Shown: positions 23,644 to 33,181 of the stretch, piece by piece | How the letters are laid out: each line of letters begins with the position of its first letter | How positions within the stretch are numbered: the stretch's first letter is position 1 | Source: Defluviitaleaceae bacterium | GTDB lineage: Bacteria > Bacillota > Clostridia > Lachnospirales > WQUN01 | NCBI GenBank assembly: GCA_009781725.1 | Contig: WQVF01000011.1 | Coordinates: forward strand, 1-64,000 | Direction of reading: 5' to 3' | DNA: 64,000 bases | Made by a program: the position numbers and the translations under genes | The notes under the pieces: model-generated | What the model was told of the DNA's origin: nothing | Seen by the model: only the letters and a program-made list of their open reading frames with translations | Database searches by the model: none

Positions 23644-26600
23644 CTACTCAAGTATAGGTCGTTTATACACCAAGGGTATCTTGTTACGCCTTCTCTTTAC
23701 AAATATCAGCATCCCCACTGCACCACCTAATATTGCAATGCCTACCATTGTAAACATACCTATTCCCAGACCACCAGTCCTTGGAAGCTCAATCCCTCCG
23801 ATAAAGTTTATATCATAGTTGTTAAACGGGTGAATATCCACACTCAGAGATATCCAATCATCGACAGGTCTTGGCGTTACATCAAGAGCATTACTGGGGG
23901 GGAACTCTCTCCTGCCTGCTCTATTTCCGCTGAATGTGACATTGCGCAGGTGAAGATTGTGGTAGGCTCTATCAGCACCGGTAAGACGGGTTAGAGGGGT
24001 GCCATACTCGGCAGCCTCTGTGTATATTCCGCCGCCCATGTGCCCTGCTACATTGTTTGTGATATGGAGATTTTCTGACAGCGGTTGCATCAGCATTTCG
24101 GAATCCTCGGCTACCCAAACACCGCCACCGCTGTATTCGGCCTCGTTGCCTGTGATATGCTTGGCTGTTGTGCCGCTTAGTGTAAAGCTTGAATCGTAGC
24201 CTACCCACACACCGCCGCCATACTGGTCAGAAACATTACCTTCGATTCTGCCGCCGCTCATTGCAAACACGGCCTCGGCGGAAAGAGCTACGCCGCCGCC
24301 CCCCGAAGACTCTGTAGGATCATTTGTGAGAGCATGGTTTGCATGTGCTGCGGTTGCGCCGCCGATTGTACCGCCAGACATCTCAAATCTGCCACCAACT
24401 ACATTTCCATCTACTGTCCTGCCGGCGACATATACACCACCGCCGCCTCTAACCGGGGCTACATTAGTAGGTATACCGCCGCCGCCCTCAGCGATGTTGC
24501 CATAAATAGCAGCATTATCACTCATCCAGAATCCGTTAAGCCCGCCACTTCCGTTTGTCCATACACCGCCGCCATTTACGATTGCGGTGTTATTTCTTAT
24601 TACGGCATCCTCGCTCATAATAAACCGACCAAGATTACGCACACCGCCACCGCCATTGAAAGCGGCTGTGCTAGGTCCTCCGCCAGGAGCAATACCGGCT
24701 GTATTACCGGCAATTACACCACCGCTCATGAAAATACCGTTGGTAGGTACAGCTGCCGTAGTAGCTGCGGAATTAAATATACCACCGGCGACACTTCCAC
24801 GATTACCAATAATCTGGCCGCCTTCCATGACAAGCCGTCCGCTATTGATAAAAATCGCGGCATTACCATCATAGTTCCCATCTGCGAAAGTGGTGCCGCC
24901 TATGACACCGTTTACGAGGTGGAAGTGGCCATTACCTTGAATATTTAGGGCAGAACCCCAATTGGCACGGTTTGCTCTGATTGTTCCGCCATTCATAGTG
25001 AAAAGACTGTTGGAACGGACACTGACGCCGCCGCCATATACTTGGTTTACTACAAAGGGTTCGTTATACTGGATAACAGCTCCGCTACTCATACTAAAAA
25101 AGAGACGCTGGTTTTGGTTATCCACAGGACCACTATTGAAAACATCCACGCCGGAACCATGACTCCGCGCTCTATTACCAGAAATTATACCGCCGGACAT
25201 ATTAAAGGCTGCGCCGCCAGTCACGCCGCCGCCTCTTGACAGAGACACACCACCACCAGATGGCATACCGCCTTGCATACCACCTATGGCGGGTCGGTTT
25301 TCGGGGCGATCCGCTTCGTTGTCATGAATCAGTCCGCCGCTCATGTTGAACACGGCACCGCGATAAACATTGTTGGCACCGCTCGTTATGGCAACGCCGC
25401 CACCGAAGCGTTCGGCACGGTTACCATAAATTTCGCCGCCGGTCATTGTCAATACCACCGAATTGGTTGTGTTGCCTCCGCGGACATACACGCCGCCACC
25501 CATGCCGGAATCCTCACCGGGGCTGTATCTCATTGCCATATTATATCTGATTATGACGCCATTACCGATTGTCAGACTAGCTAGGGTATATATGCCGCCG
25601 CCATTTCCAGTGTTATGGCCGGATTCGGCACTTATGGCTCTATTACTTGATATCCGTGTACCATTGCCTAGGGTTACGTTGGCACCGGCCGAAACAAACA
25701 CACCGCCGCCGTTTCCATTGACAACAGTATCTCCTCTGGCCTCATTGTTAATAATTGTCGCGTAACCTGTCAGAGCAAGATTACCGCGGGTGCTAAAGCT
25801 TGCGCTTGTGCTGACCCACACACCGCCGCCGTTTCCGCCGTTGCGGGCAGTGTTGCCGGTGACATCGCCAACGTACATATTAAATGTGCTACCGGTTGAA
25901 ATATGCACACCACCACCAAATTGGGCAGTATTGCCATATATAGGATTTGTATGACCGATAACTCCACCAAACATATTAAATGTAGAGTTGGTACCGCTAA
26001 TCGAGACACCACCACCATTTGTAGCACGGCTATTGAATATCCCAGTACCTGACTGCATTGTTAAAATTCCACTTCCCACATGGACACCGCCGCGGTTTCC
26101 GGCTGCGTTGGCTGCCATGTTGCCGTCGATTCTAAGGGTACCATTTCCTTCGGCATCCAAGATGAGGTTGCCCCCTGTGCCTATGATAAAGTGTCTATTG
26201 AGATTTGTTAATGTTGTTCCCCACGGCTCGTTATTTGGCGTATTTGCGCTGTTTGGCACAGGCATACGCAATATGATATTGGAGCCATCGGCTGCCCTGA
26301 CAGTAACCGGACGTGTCACGCTTATCCGATGTGGGTCAGAGGCAGGTGCGGGGGCAGGCAATAAAATAGGTACTGTGGTAATAACACGCCCTTCATATGC
26401 CAGGATGGGGTTATCATCAGATACAACCAAGTTAAATATACCGGAGCCACTGGGGCCAGGGCCTTCTGTTACACCAGAGTCGGCCTCGTGGATAACGATA
26501 TAAGTCGGAGCCGGATTCATGATATTGATTGCGTAATTAAGCCGTATCCAGTCAGGAGGGCGCAATTCGTTTTCAACATGCCAGCCATATTCGTCACCGT

Positions 26601-29600
26601 TGGAGTTGATGTCATGGTTGGTGAAGGCGTGCCCTGTTTGGTATACGGTTACAATATTCGGTTGGACTTGGGGATTAAGAGTAGCCATATCGTGATTAAC
26701 GCGCATACCTTCACTGGCTACATTTTGGCCAAATACTGCTCCCGCATTGATTGTGAAATTTTGAATAAGTTGATTGTTATTGTGAGTAATAAATATCCCA
26801 CCGCCACTGGAGGCTTGATTGCGTGTGATACTGCCACCATTCATCACAAAATTGCCAGCACTGGATAACAAATATAAGCCGCCGCCATAGAATGCGGCTG
26901 TATTCCTTGTAATAGTACCGCCATTAATTGTTATATTTGTACTGTTCGTACCTCTACGTATACCGCCGCCTCTAGCATCTGTATGATTGGAATGGATGCT
27001 GCCACCGTTAAGATTAATATGGTTGGCAGGATCGAAACTACCCGTATTTATGCCGCCGCCGCCAATGACTGATGTATTGTCATAGATGCGCGCATTGCCG
27101 CTCATATTAATAGTTACAGTACAACACAGACCAATACCGCCGCCGAAGCCAAGAGCTCTGTTGCCGCTTATTCTACCACCAGATAGATTAATGGTAAGAC
27201 TCTGGGAGAAGCCATCTGCAAATATGCCACCGCCACCAGCATTGCCGACTGTAGATGAGGATACATTGTTAATAATGTTGCCAGCACTCATATAAAACGT
27301 AGCGGAATGACTCAAATTAATACCACCACCCGAGGCAGCTCGGTTGTTGGCTAGGGTAGCGCGTGGATGCGTCATGCGTACTACGCTACCGGCATTACCG
27401 GTAATCCCACCAGATGCGAAAGTATTGACCGTGGCCCAGTCTGCATCTCTACCTAATGTAACATCACGAAGTTCTAAGGTAGTATTATTGCCTACAATAA
27501 TATGACGCCCCGAGGCCTGATTGCGGTTCCATACCTGGTTGCTACCGTTGTAACTATCCAAAATTATATTACGATTACCTGGTGGAACATCAATAGTAGG
27601 CACATCACTTCCAGTTGTGACCACAAGATTGCCAGGAAAATTAAAACGAATAATATGGGGTTCGCCATTAGCGGGAATCGAGCTAATCTCGGCCGCCAAC
27701 TGATCAGGATGTGTAATTACCGCGTGTTCCACTTCCGGTCCCAAGGGCATAATAGGGACATAGTTAGGATAACCACCGTGGTAGTATCCGTTTGCAAGCT
27801 GTGCGGCTGCATAACTGTGACAGTCGCAATTAGGAGTTAAGGGCGAGGCTGCTTCTGGTGCCCAGCCTATAAACCCACTAGACGCACCGGAAACTGTGAC
27901 TATCGGCCTCCATTCAAAATTAGGAGCCACAGCATTAGAGCGCACTATATCATTAATTTCCCGGGTCACCGGGTCTCTGATAATGTTCCAATGGCCGGGA
28001 GGGGTTGAGAAGCCCGGTGGTGCTTGATGTTCCCTGAGTCGGTATTCTCCATAGCGGGAGAGGGTAAAGTGTACTTCGCCGTCAGGGTTGGAGCTGATTT
28101 GAGGATTTTGGCCGGATACAGGCAGCCACTCGCTTGGGTCGTCTGTGCATTGGCGATATAGGCGGAATTCGGCACCGGGTAGGGGCTCGTCTTCGTCGTC
28201 GAGTTTTATGAAGGTGAAGGGGAACTCGGCTTGTAAGGGGCGTAGTACTACTACTAGGTTGTCGCCGTCCATATAGCGTGAGTGCTCTTCGTAGCCCGGG
28301 GGTATCGCAATTACAATATCGTAAAGGCCATAGCCTTTTTCTGGCCATATAAAGAATGTGTACTCGCATGGTGGTGGGATTACTATGATGATATTGGAGT
28401 TATCTTTTTGTTGGTCATTGGTGGGGTTGCCTACATAATTGTAGCCCATGTCCTCATCGGGTATGCCGTAATAATTGATGGTGTTGGTTGGGTCGTTGGG
28501 GTCAGGCTGGAGGATGGTTAAATCAATGTTGACCTCGCCGTCATAGGAAGGGCCACCGGCACCACGGTTGGGAGGGCCGATGACTACATAAGGGATAGGA
28601 CTTAAAACACGGAGGGTTAAGTTAACACGCCCAACCTCAGCAGGGCCGTGACGAACTAAGAGCACATCTGTGTAGGTCCCTCTATCAAAACCATATTGCA
28701 CACCTACATCTACGGTATCGGTATCGCGGGGGTCCGCAGCTACTGTGTTGCGGACAATGTCAACCGGTTGCACAGAAAAATCATATGACCCCTGAGCAAA
28801 TATACCGAAGTTGAAGTAATCAGAAGTCGTCATCCCTTCAAAAATAGCATTAAAATTGGGGCCGTCATTAGCAACACCGGGGCCGGGGTAAAAGTCAGGC
28901 TGTGGGTACGGAGGGAAGTCACCGGCATCAACGCCATTCCATGGAATGGATGGGAAATGAATATTTGAAAAAAGAGAACTATGCTCTAGAGTAATCAATT
29001 CAGTTACTGGCGTATACCCGACAACATGCACAAAGGTATGGTCATTGCCTGTAATTTCTATCCTTACAAAATCAGGACCTAACATTGGATTAAGAAGACC
29101 CATATGCCATAAATCATAGACATAATACGGCTCAAGATTAAGCTGCCTAAGAGAAGTAGGAAAAGCTCGCCCCGTTATGAATACGTTATCATCACGCCAA
29201 TGTATCATGCTATACCCAAATCTCGGCCTTGAAAAAACCTCCCACATATTTATATCCATCCCCGGCCACACTTCAATAGGCGACACATCAGGAATATAGA
29301 TGTTTCTGTTGGCTGGCAGGCCAGTATCAAAATCACCAGAAGTAGTGTCACGTAAAGTATATGTCAGAGGAAAAGGAAAATTAGGTGGAAGGCCACCAAA
29401 TGGCGTAATTTCAATATATTGGTTGTCGTCACTTTCATAGTCTTCTTCATTTACCACATAATCAGCATAAGAATATTCATCATCAGAATATAGCTCGTAG
29501 TACCGAGGATAGTAATCGTTATAATAGGTATATTCATCTAAAGAATCCACCACATATGGATAATCATATGCCTCGCTCTCCATATATGGATATACCTCGC

Positions 29601-29763
29601 CTATGTAAGAGTCAAAATATGTGGGTTCGTAATCATTATTATATGTATAAGCAAAAATAGATAAAGCACTTACCGCAAACAAAACGGCAAATAAAACTAG
29701 TACTCGCTTAAAACTTAAATGTTTATTAAGTATGCTACGAGAATCATCGGATGAGTTCTGCAT
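23644..29763 (-). CDS. Giant LPxTG surface protein with beta-helix repeats
   Basis: A 2,039-residue cell-wall protein. After a signal-anchor (about residues 20-40) comes a very Tyr/Asp/Glu-rich stretch (40-115). Near 300-400 lies a domain shared with the neighbouring SLH protein (GPNFNAIF..VGVQYG..LLVRHGPAEVGR). A SpaA/Cna-B-like domain follows near 545-630 (FIKLDDEDEPLPGAEFRLYR..YRLREHQAPPGF), which may hold an isopeptide bond. Residues about 760-1980 repeat GGG-hydrophobic..FxMxGGxIxxNxA, a right-handed parallel beta-helix of the kind seen in adhesins. The end is ELPRTGG, a hydrophobic helix and KRRRNK, a sortase signal. Start is ATG 29763 after GTGGAGG. No sortase is in the window. Probable adhesin. 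Confidence 0.9.
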   Translation of the reverse strand: MQNSSDDSRSILNKHLSFKRVLVLFAVLFAVSALSIFAYTYNNDYEPTYFDSYIGEVYPYMESEAYDYPYVVDSLDEYTYYNDYYPRYYELYSDDEYSYADYVVNEEDYESDDNQYIEITPFGGLPPNFPFPLTYTLRDTTSGDFDTGLPANRNIYIPDVSPIEVWPGMDINMWEVFSRPRFGYSMIHWRDDNVFITGRAFPTSLRQLNLEPYYVYDLWHMGLLNPMLGPDFVRIEITGNDHTFVHVVGYTPVTELITLEHSSLFSNIHFPSIPWNGVDAGDFPPYPQPDFYPGPGVANDGPNFNAIFEGMTTSDYFNFGIFAQGSYDFSVQPVDIVRNTVAADPRDTDTVDVGVQYGFDRGTYTDVLLVRHGPAEVGRVNLTLRVLSPIPYVVIGPPNRGAGGPSYDGEVNIDLTILQPDPNDPTNTINYYGIPDEDMGYNYVGNPTNDQQKDNSNIIIVIPPPCEYTFFIWPEKGYGLYDIVIAIPPGYEEHSRYMDGDNLVVVLRPLQAEFPFTFIKLDDEDEPLPGAEFRLYRQCTDDPSEWLPVSGQNPQISSNPDGEVHFTLSRYGEYRLREHQAPPGFSTPPGHWNIIRDPVTREINDIVRSNAVAPNFEWRPIVTVSGASSGFIGWAPEAASPLTPNCDCHSYAAAQLANGYYHGGYPNYVPIMPLGPEVEHAVITHPDQLAAEISSIPANGEPHIIRFNFPGNLVVTTGSDVPTIDVPPGNRNIILDSYNGSNQVWNRNQASGRHIIVGNNTTLELRDVTLGRDADWATVNTFASGGITGNAGSVVRMTHPRATLANNRAASGGGINLSHSATFYMSAGNIINNVSSSTVGNAGGGGIFADGFSQSLTINLSGGRISGNRALGFGGGIGLCCTVTINMSGNARIYDNTSVIGGGGINTGSFDPANHINLNGGSIHSNHTDARGGGIRRGTNSTNITINGGTITRNTAAFYGGGLYLLSSAGNFVMNGGSITRNQASSGGGIFITHNNNQLIQNFTINAGAVFGQNVASEGMRVNHDMATLNPQVQPNIVTVYQTGHAFTNHDINSNGDEYGWHVENELRPPDWIRLNYAINIMNPAPTYIVIHEADSGVTEGPGPSGSGIFNLVVSDDNPILAYEGRVITTVPILLPAPAPASDPHRISVTRPVTVRAADGSNIILRMPVPNSANTPNNEPWGTTLTNLNRHFIIGTGGNLILDAEGNGTLRIDGNMAANAAGNRGGVHVGSGILTMQSGTGIFNSRATNGGGVSISGTNSTFNMFGGVIGHTNPIYGNTAQFGGGVHISTGSTFNMYVGDVTGNTARNGGNGGGVWVSTSASFSTRGNLALTGYATIINNEARGDTVVNGNGGGVFVSAGANVTLGNGTRISSNRAISAESGHNTGNGGGIYTLASLTIGNGVIIRYNMAMRYSPGEDSGMGGGVYVRGGNTTNSVVLTMTGGEIYGNRAERFGGGVAITSGANNVYRGAVFNMSGGLIHDNEADRPENRPAIGGMQGGMPSGGGVSLSRGGGVTGGAAFNMSGGIISGNRARSHGSGVDVFNSGPVDNQNQRLFFSMSSGAVIQYNEPFVVNQVYGGGVSVRSNSLFTMNGGTIRANRANWGSALNIQGNGHFHLVNGVIGGTTFADGNYDGNAAIFINSGRLVMEGGQIIGNRGSVAGGIFNSAATTAAVPTNGIFMSGGVIAGNTAGIAPGGGPSTAAFNGGGGVRNLGRFIMSEDAVIRNNTAIVNGGGVWTNGSGGLNGFWMSDNAAIYGNIAEGGGGIPTNVAPVRGGGGVYVAGRTVDGNVVGGRFEMSGGTIGGATAAHANHALTNDPTESSGGGGVALSAEAVFAMSGGRIEGNVSDQYGGGVWVGYDSSFTLSGTTAKHITGNEAEYSGGGVWVAEDSEMLMQPLSENLHITNNVAGHMGGGIYTEAAEYGTPLTRLTGADRAYHNLHLRNVTFSGNRAGRREFPPSNALDVTPRPVDDWISLSVDIHPFNNYDINFIGGIELPRTGGLGIGMFTMVGIAILGGAVGMLIFVKRRRNKIPLVYKRPILE

Positions 29764-29868
29764 ATGTATGGCCTCCACTAATACAATGAATAATTAAACA
29801 GTAATTTGTCGACTATTGCTAGCAATATGATTCTATCTTGAACATGCATTTAATGCAATTACATTGCC

Positions 29869-29897
29869 ATTATATTCCTATGACATTTTAATGTCAA
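29869..29897 (-). promoter_or_regulatory. Perfect consensus sigma-A promoter of the adhesin gene, with palindrome on the -35 box
   Basis: On the minus strand TTGACA (29897-29892), a 17-base spacer and TATAAT (29874-29869) match the consensus at all twelve bases. TGACATT.. AATGTCA (29881-29896) is an inverted repeat covering the -35 box, a likely repressor site. The leader is about 100 bases. Confidence 0.85.
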
Positions 29898-29919
29898 ATT
29901 GTACCATCCGCACTAAAGA

Positions 29920-29974
29920 GGCTACCCATAAGCATTCAATAAAATAAATATATCGAATGGCTTATGGGCAGCCC
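29920..29974 (-). terminator. Hairpin after the SLH gene
   Basis: GGCTGCCCATAAGCCATTC pairs with GAATGCTTATGGGTAGCC with few mismatches around an AT-rich loop. Only CTCTTT follows, so it is a weak terminator. It separates the SLH gene from the adhesin promoter. Confidence 0.55.
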
Positions 29975-29986
29975 TAATAATTTGAG

Positions 29987-32332
29987 TTATGTTGCGCGAG
30001 TAAAAATATCTCCCGGTCTTGAGTCCGGCCGCTCCAATAGCTGCCAAGGTCTAGGGGGATAAATTACACCGACCCATGTATAATTAGCATCATCTTCATG
30101 CTGCACATAATAAAAGGAGTTGGCAGCAATCTGGATATACATAAAATACCATGCACTAGGATTCATGTTATCTGTAAACATAACCATGTTGTCAAGAAAC
30201 TCATCTATGCACTCAGGCATACGATTAAGCATACGGACAATAATAGCTGCCGCTTCTGCTCTGGAAATTGGCTCGTTAGGCCTGAAGTTGCCATCAACCC
30301 CCATAAAGCCATAGGTCCACCCCTGTAAGGCAATGGCATTTATATAAGCCGAACCCCAATGCCTTGATATATCATTAAACTGATGCGCCCCCCCATGTAT
30401 AGGAGTCAGGCCCATAAAACGTGACATAGCCGCAGCAAACTCAGCACGGGTAATATGCCTGCCTGGTTGGAATGTACCTCCCGGCATACCTGTAAAAATA
30501 CCGTTGTTAGTAGTTGTGGAAATGGCATTATTATGCCAATGATTGATACCCACATCCGTAAAAGGATTATCTTGCAACCAATAGGCAGCACGAACAGAAT
30601 CAGGCATCAGTCTAAACAGCATAGTCGCCAAATGAGCCCGGGTAACCGGTGCATTGGGCTTGACTGTGCCATCTGTAAATCCTATTACAAAGGCATGGTG
30701 CTCATGTATGGTAGGCTGAGGAGTTGGTGTGGGGGTCGGTGTTGGCGTAGGGGTTGGAGTCGGAGTGGGTGATGGGGTTGGAGAGGCAGTTGCAGCAGGA
30801 GGATCAGAAGGCTGTTGAGGTGTAGATGTCGGAGGAGTAGACGTTGGAGTTGGTTGCACTGTGCCACCATCAGGCCTTAATATAATACGTAACTGCCCAT
30901 AATTTGGGTCATTTACATCATTTATTACATATGCACCAATTACAGTGTACCCAGGAGGGGCTTGAATAAAGTCAGCTAAATCACCGTCAGTCGATTGAGT
31001 AACGGTATCAAATATTACTGCATTGCCAGCTGCATCATATGCAAAAAATGAATAGGGACACGTAATCGATAGCATAACTACTATATCACCCTGTTGCATC
31101 AAGGGATTGGGACTTAATATGCTATTGTAAGTCTCAAAACCAACAAACTCAGCAAATGCATCGTCTGTGTTATGTGTTAATCCAGGGGGCATAGGATGTG
31201 GTGTTGGTGAAGGATTTGGTGTCGGCGAAGGAGGAATAGGTGTTGCTACAATTTCCTCAGTGAAATTAATATCCGCGTTAGCAGCTGCAGTCCTGGGATT
31301 ACCAAATAAATCGATAGACGTCACAGGACGAGTAACCCTGAATCTTACAGTAAATCGCCCTACTTCCGCCGGACCGTGACGAATCAAAACAATATCTTCA
31401 TGCGTACCAACTGATAGACCGTGTTGAACACCTACATTAATATCATCCGAATTCATCGGCAATGCGACAATATCTACATCTTGAATAGCTACATAACCCT
31501 GACTTCCAAAGTTAAAGTTCCCAGCAGACGATGGAGCAAAAACCGCATTAAAATTTGGTCCACCATCTTCTAGACCCAATACAGATGGGAAGTTTGGCCC
31601 AGCCGGGACAGCCGGAATAGGAACAGTAGGGGGAATAGTAGCATTCATTAGCAGAACAAGCTCATTTGGAGGTAAGTCAGTGATGAAATAACCAACAATG
31701 CGCTCGCCTAAGTCTACTAAGCTCCTCACTTGTGATGGAAGAACTGGAGGGGCAGTTAATGCGTAAACAGCAGGCACTACCAATCTGATAAAAGTAGCTG
31801 TTATGATTGGGTCGGTACTAGGAAGTGGCTCTCCTCGCCAAATATAGTACGATTCATTAAGTGCCTGTCTATTCGCTGTAATCACAGCCGCCGCATAAGG
31901 AATTGTGTCTGTTCCAGAGACTCCAAATAATGAATGCCCATATTGCGGCTGGAAAAATACCTTATACACACCAGGACGACCGGGATCTGGATCAGGTATT
32001 GGCGATGGAGCAACACAAATTGGCATCCAGGGGTTTTCAATCGTAGACGGTATTCCACCCGTGCGGGTTCTTATCCGAGTCCAATTAATGCCAAAAGGCA
32101 CAGGCAAAATATACCCCCCTTCCCCAAGGGCCTCCACCCCATCCTCAGCAACATCATACCCATCACCATCAATCACCAAATCCCCACCCAAGCCCCCAGG
32201 TGCCGCAGCAACATACAACTGCATACTAAATCGTGGCAATAACCCCATTGCCAGTACAATGGCTATAACCACTGCTACAATGCGCTTTCTTACATTGTTT
32301 GGGCTCTTTACTAATTGCTCTTGATAATTCAT
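29987..32332 (-). CDS. S-layer homology (SLH) domain surface protein
   Basis: A 781-residue secreted protein. Signal peptide at residues 15-45 (RIVAVVIAIVLAMGLLPRF..). A domain near 260-350 (GPNFNAVF..NFG..DDINVGVQHGLSVGTHEDIVLIRHGPAEVGR) is a clear paralogue of one in the downstream adhesin. A Pro-Thr-Ser linker with PT repeats lies near 500-545, and three SLH modules end the protein (AFVIGFTDGTVKPNAPVTRAHLATMLFRLM; NPFTDVGINHWHNNAIS; HQFNDISRHWGSAYINAIALQGWTYGFMGVDGNFRPN). SLH modules bind pyruvylated secondary cell-wall polymer. Two anchoring modes, sortase and SLH, thus occur side by side. ATG 32332 follows GAAGGGG. Confidence 0.9.
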   Translation of the reverse strand: MNYQEQLVKSPNNVRKRIVAVVIAIVLAMGLLPRFSMQLYVAAAPGGLGGDLVIDGDGYDVAEDGVEALGEGGYILPVPFGINWTRIRTRTGGIPSTIENPWMPICVAPSPIPDPDPGRPGVYKVFFQPQYGHSLFGVSGTDTIPYAAAVITANRQALNESYYIWRGEPLPSTDPIITATFIRLVVPAVYALTAPPVLPSQVRSLVDLGERIVGYFITDLPPNELVLLMNATIPPTVPIPAVPAGPNFPSVLGLEDGGPNFNAVFAPSSAGNFNFGSQGYVAIQDVDIVALPMNSDDINVGVQHGLSVGTHEDIVLIRHGPAEVGRFTVRFRVTRPVTSIDLFGNPRTAAANADINFTEEIVATPIPPSPTPNPSPTPHPMPPGLTHNTDDAFAEFVGFETYNSILSPNPLMQQGDIVVMLSITCPYSFFAYDAAGNAVIFDTVTQSTDGDLADFIQAPPGYTVIGAYVINDVNDPNYGQLRIILRPDGGTVQPTPTSTPPTSTPQQPSDPPAATASPTPSPTPTPTPTPTPTPTPTPQPTIHEHHAFVIGFTDGTVKPNAPVTRAHLATMLFRLMPDSVRAAYWLQDNPFTDVGINHWHNNAISTTTNNGIFTGMPGGTFQPGRHITRAEFAAAMSRFMGLTPIHGGAHQFNDISRHWGSAYINAIALQGWTYGFMGVDGNFRPNEPISRAEAAAIIVRMLNRMPECIDEFLDNMVMFTDNMNPSAWYFMYIQIAANSFYYVQHEDDANYTWVGVIYPPRPWQLLERPDSRPGDIFTRAT

Positions 32333-32394
32333 ACTAAATTCCCCTTCTCTATTATTATTTATATGTCTCTATGTCAGTTACAATTTTACGCACT

Positions 32395-32445
32395 ATATTA
32401 CAGCATGTGGTAAATTTTATCAAGTCTTTTTTTGGAACATGTTCC
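32395..32445 (-). promoter_or_regulatory. Promoter of the SLH gene with upstream perfect palindrome
   Basis: On the minus strand TTGATA (32423-32418), 17 bases, TAATAT (32400-32395). Just upstream, GGAACATGTTCC (32434-32445) is a perfect 12-base palindrome that could be an operator. It is not a standard Gram-positive LexA box, whose half-sites are four bases apart rather than two. Confidence 0.65.
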
Positions 32446-32806
32446 ACAGGGCTGCAACCCGCATTATTACTATATGAGCAATGTTCTATACTTGTACCAT
32501 TTTTTTTCGACAAAATTATATAATTTATACAAAAATATATAATTTTCGACATAATACAACATTTTTGCGCTGCCATGTTTTGTAATTTTAATATGGTCAA
32601 TCGGACTTGTTCATCACAATGCACCACCATCATACCAATCCCTGTATGATTCATCTGTCAGCCTCAAAGAGGAAGGAAGCAGATTATTAATTTATTCTAT
32701 ATGTAATTCAGCATCGTCGTCCCGGATTTAATCCGGAATTTTATAACCATTGTCGAAAGACTAAGGGGATCCCGGGATACGTCAGTCTAACAATCTAATA
32801 TTGTTG

Positions 32807-32938
32807 CCAAGCTGAGACCACCCCTCGCCGCCTAGGTTGTCTTTCCCCTCCGCGGGAGGGGAATTTTATTGTTACACCACTCACAATTCCCCTCCTGCGG
32901 AGGGGAGGCGCGAAGCGCCGGGGGTGGTCTCAGCTTGG
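32807..32938. repeat. 132-bp palindromic repeat (CCAAGCTGAGACCACCCC ends)
   Basis: CCAAGCTGAGACCACCCC at the left is repeated inverted at the right, and CCCCTCCGCGGGAGGGG and CCCCTCCTGCGGAGGGG hairpins lie inside. It sits in the 850-base gap 32333-33181, which contains no gene; the gap also holds the SLH promoter, a small CCCGGATTTAATCCGG palindrome near 32718 and a family M element. Confidence 0.75.
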
Positions 32939-32981
32939 TAGTATCGTGTAAATTAGATAATGTGCTTGAAAAATGGGAAAA

Positions 32982-33147
32982 GGGCTGTCTCGCTAAGCAA
33001 AAACCATGAATATCTATGCAAGCCTGTCATTGCGAGCAAAGCGAAGCAATCCAGAAGGTTTGATTTGCTGGATTGCTTCGTCGCTTCGCTCCTCGCAATG
33101 ACGAGGCAAGTGCATAATTATTCATAAAATGCTTAATGAGACAGCCC
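32982..33147. mobile_element. 166-bp MITE-like element, family M, complete copy
   Basis: Terminal inverted repeats GGGCTGTCTCGCTAAGC and GCTTAATGAGACAGCCC (15 of 17 positions pair) enclose a palindromic core with GTCATTGCGAGC..GCTCCTCGCAATGAC. No coding capacity. Related copies are at 11222, 46293, 20521 (core only) and 59315 (end only). Confidence 0.82.
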
Positions 33148-33181
33148 CTCTTATTTTTACTATCAGGATTAAGCTATCAGC

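Noticed and set aside
24000-27400. Regularly spaced repeats that could look like a CRISPR array
   Set aside because: The repeats are degenerate, in frame and encode GGG..M.GG.I..N motifs; there are no identical repeats with unique spacers and no cas genes.
23972-28521. Many open frames on the opposite strand and in other frames across the adhesin gene
   Set aside because: They arise from the repeated GGC/GCC-rich beta-helix codons; none has a ribosome site or family likeness, and the LPxTG protein explains the region.
32434-32445. GGAACATGTTCC as a LexA (SOS) box
   Set aside because: Gram-positive LexA sites have GAAC and GTTC four bases apart; here the gap is two, so it is reported only as a palindrome.
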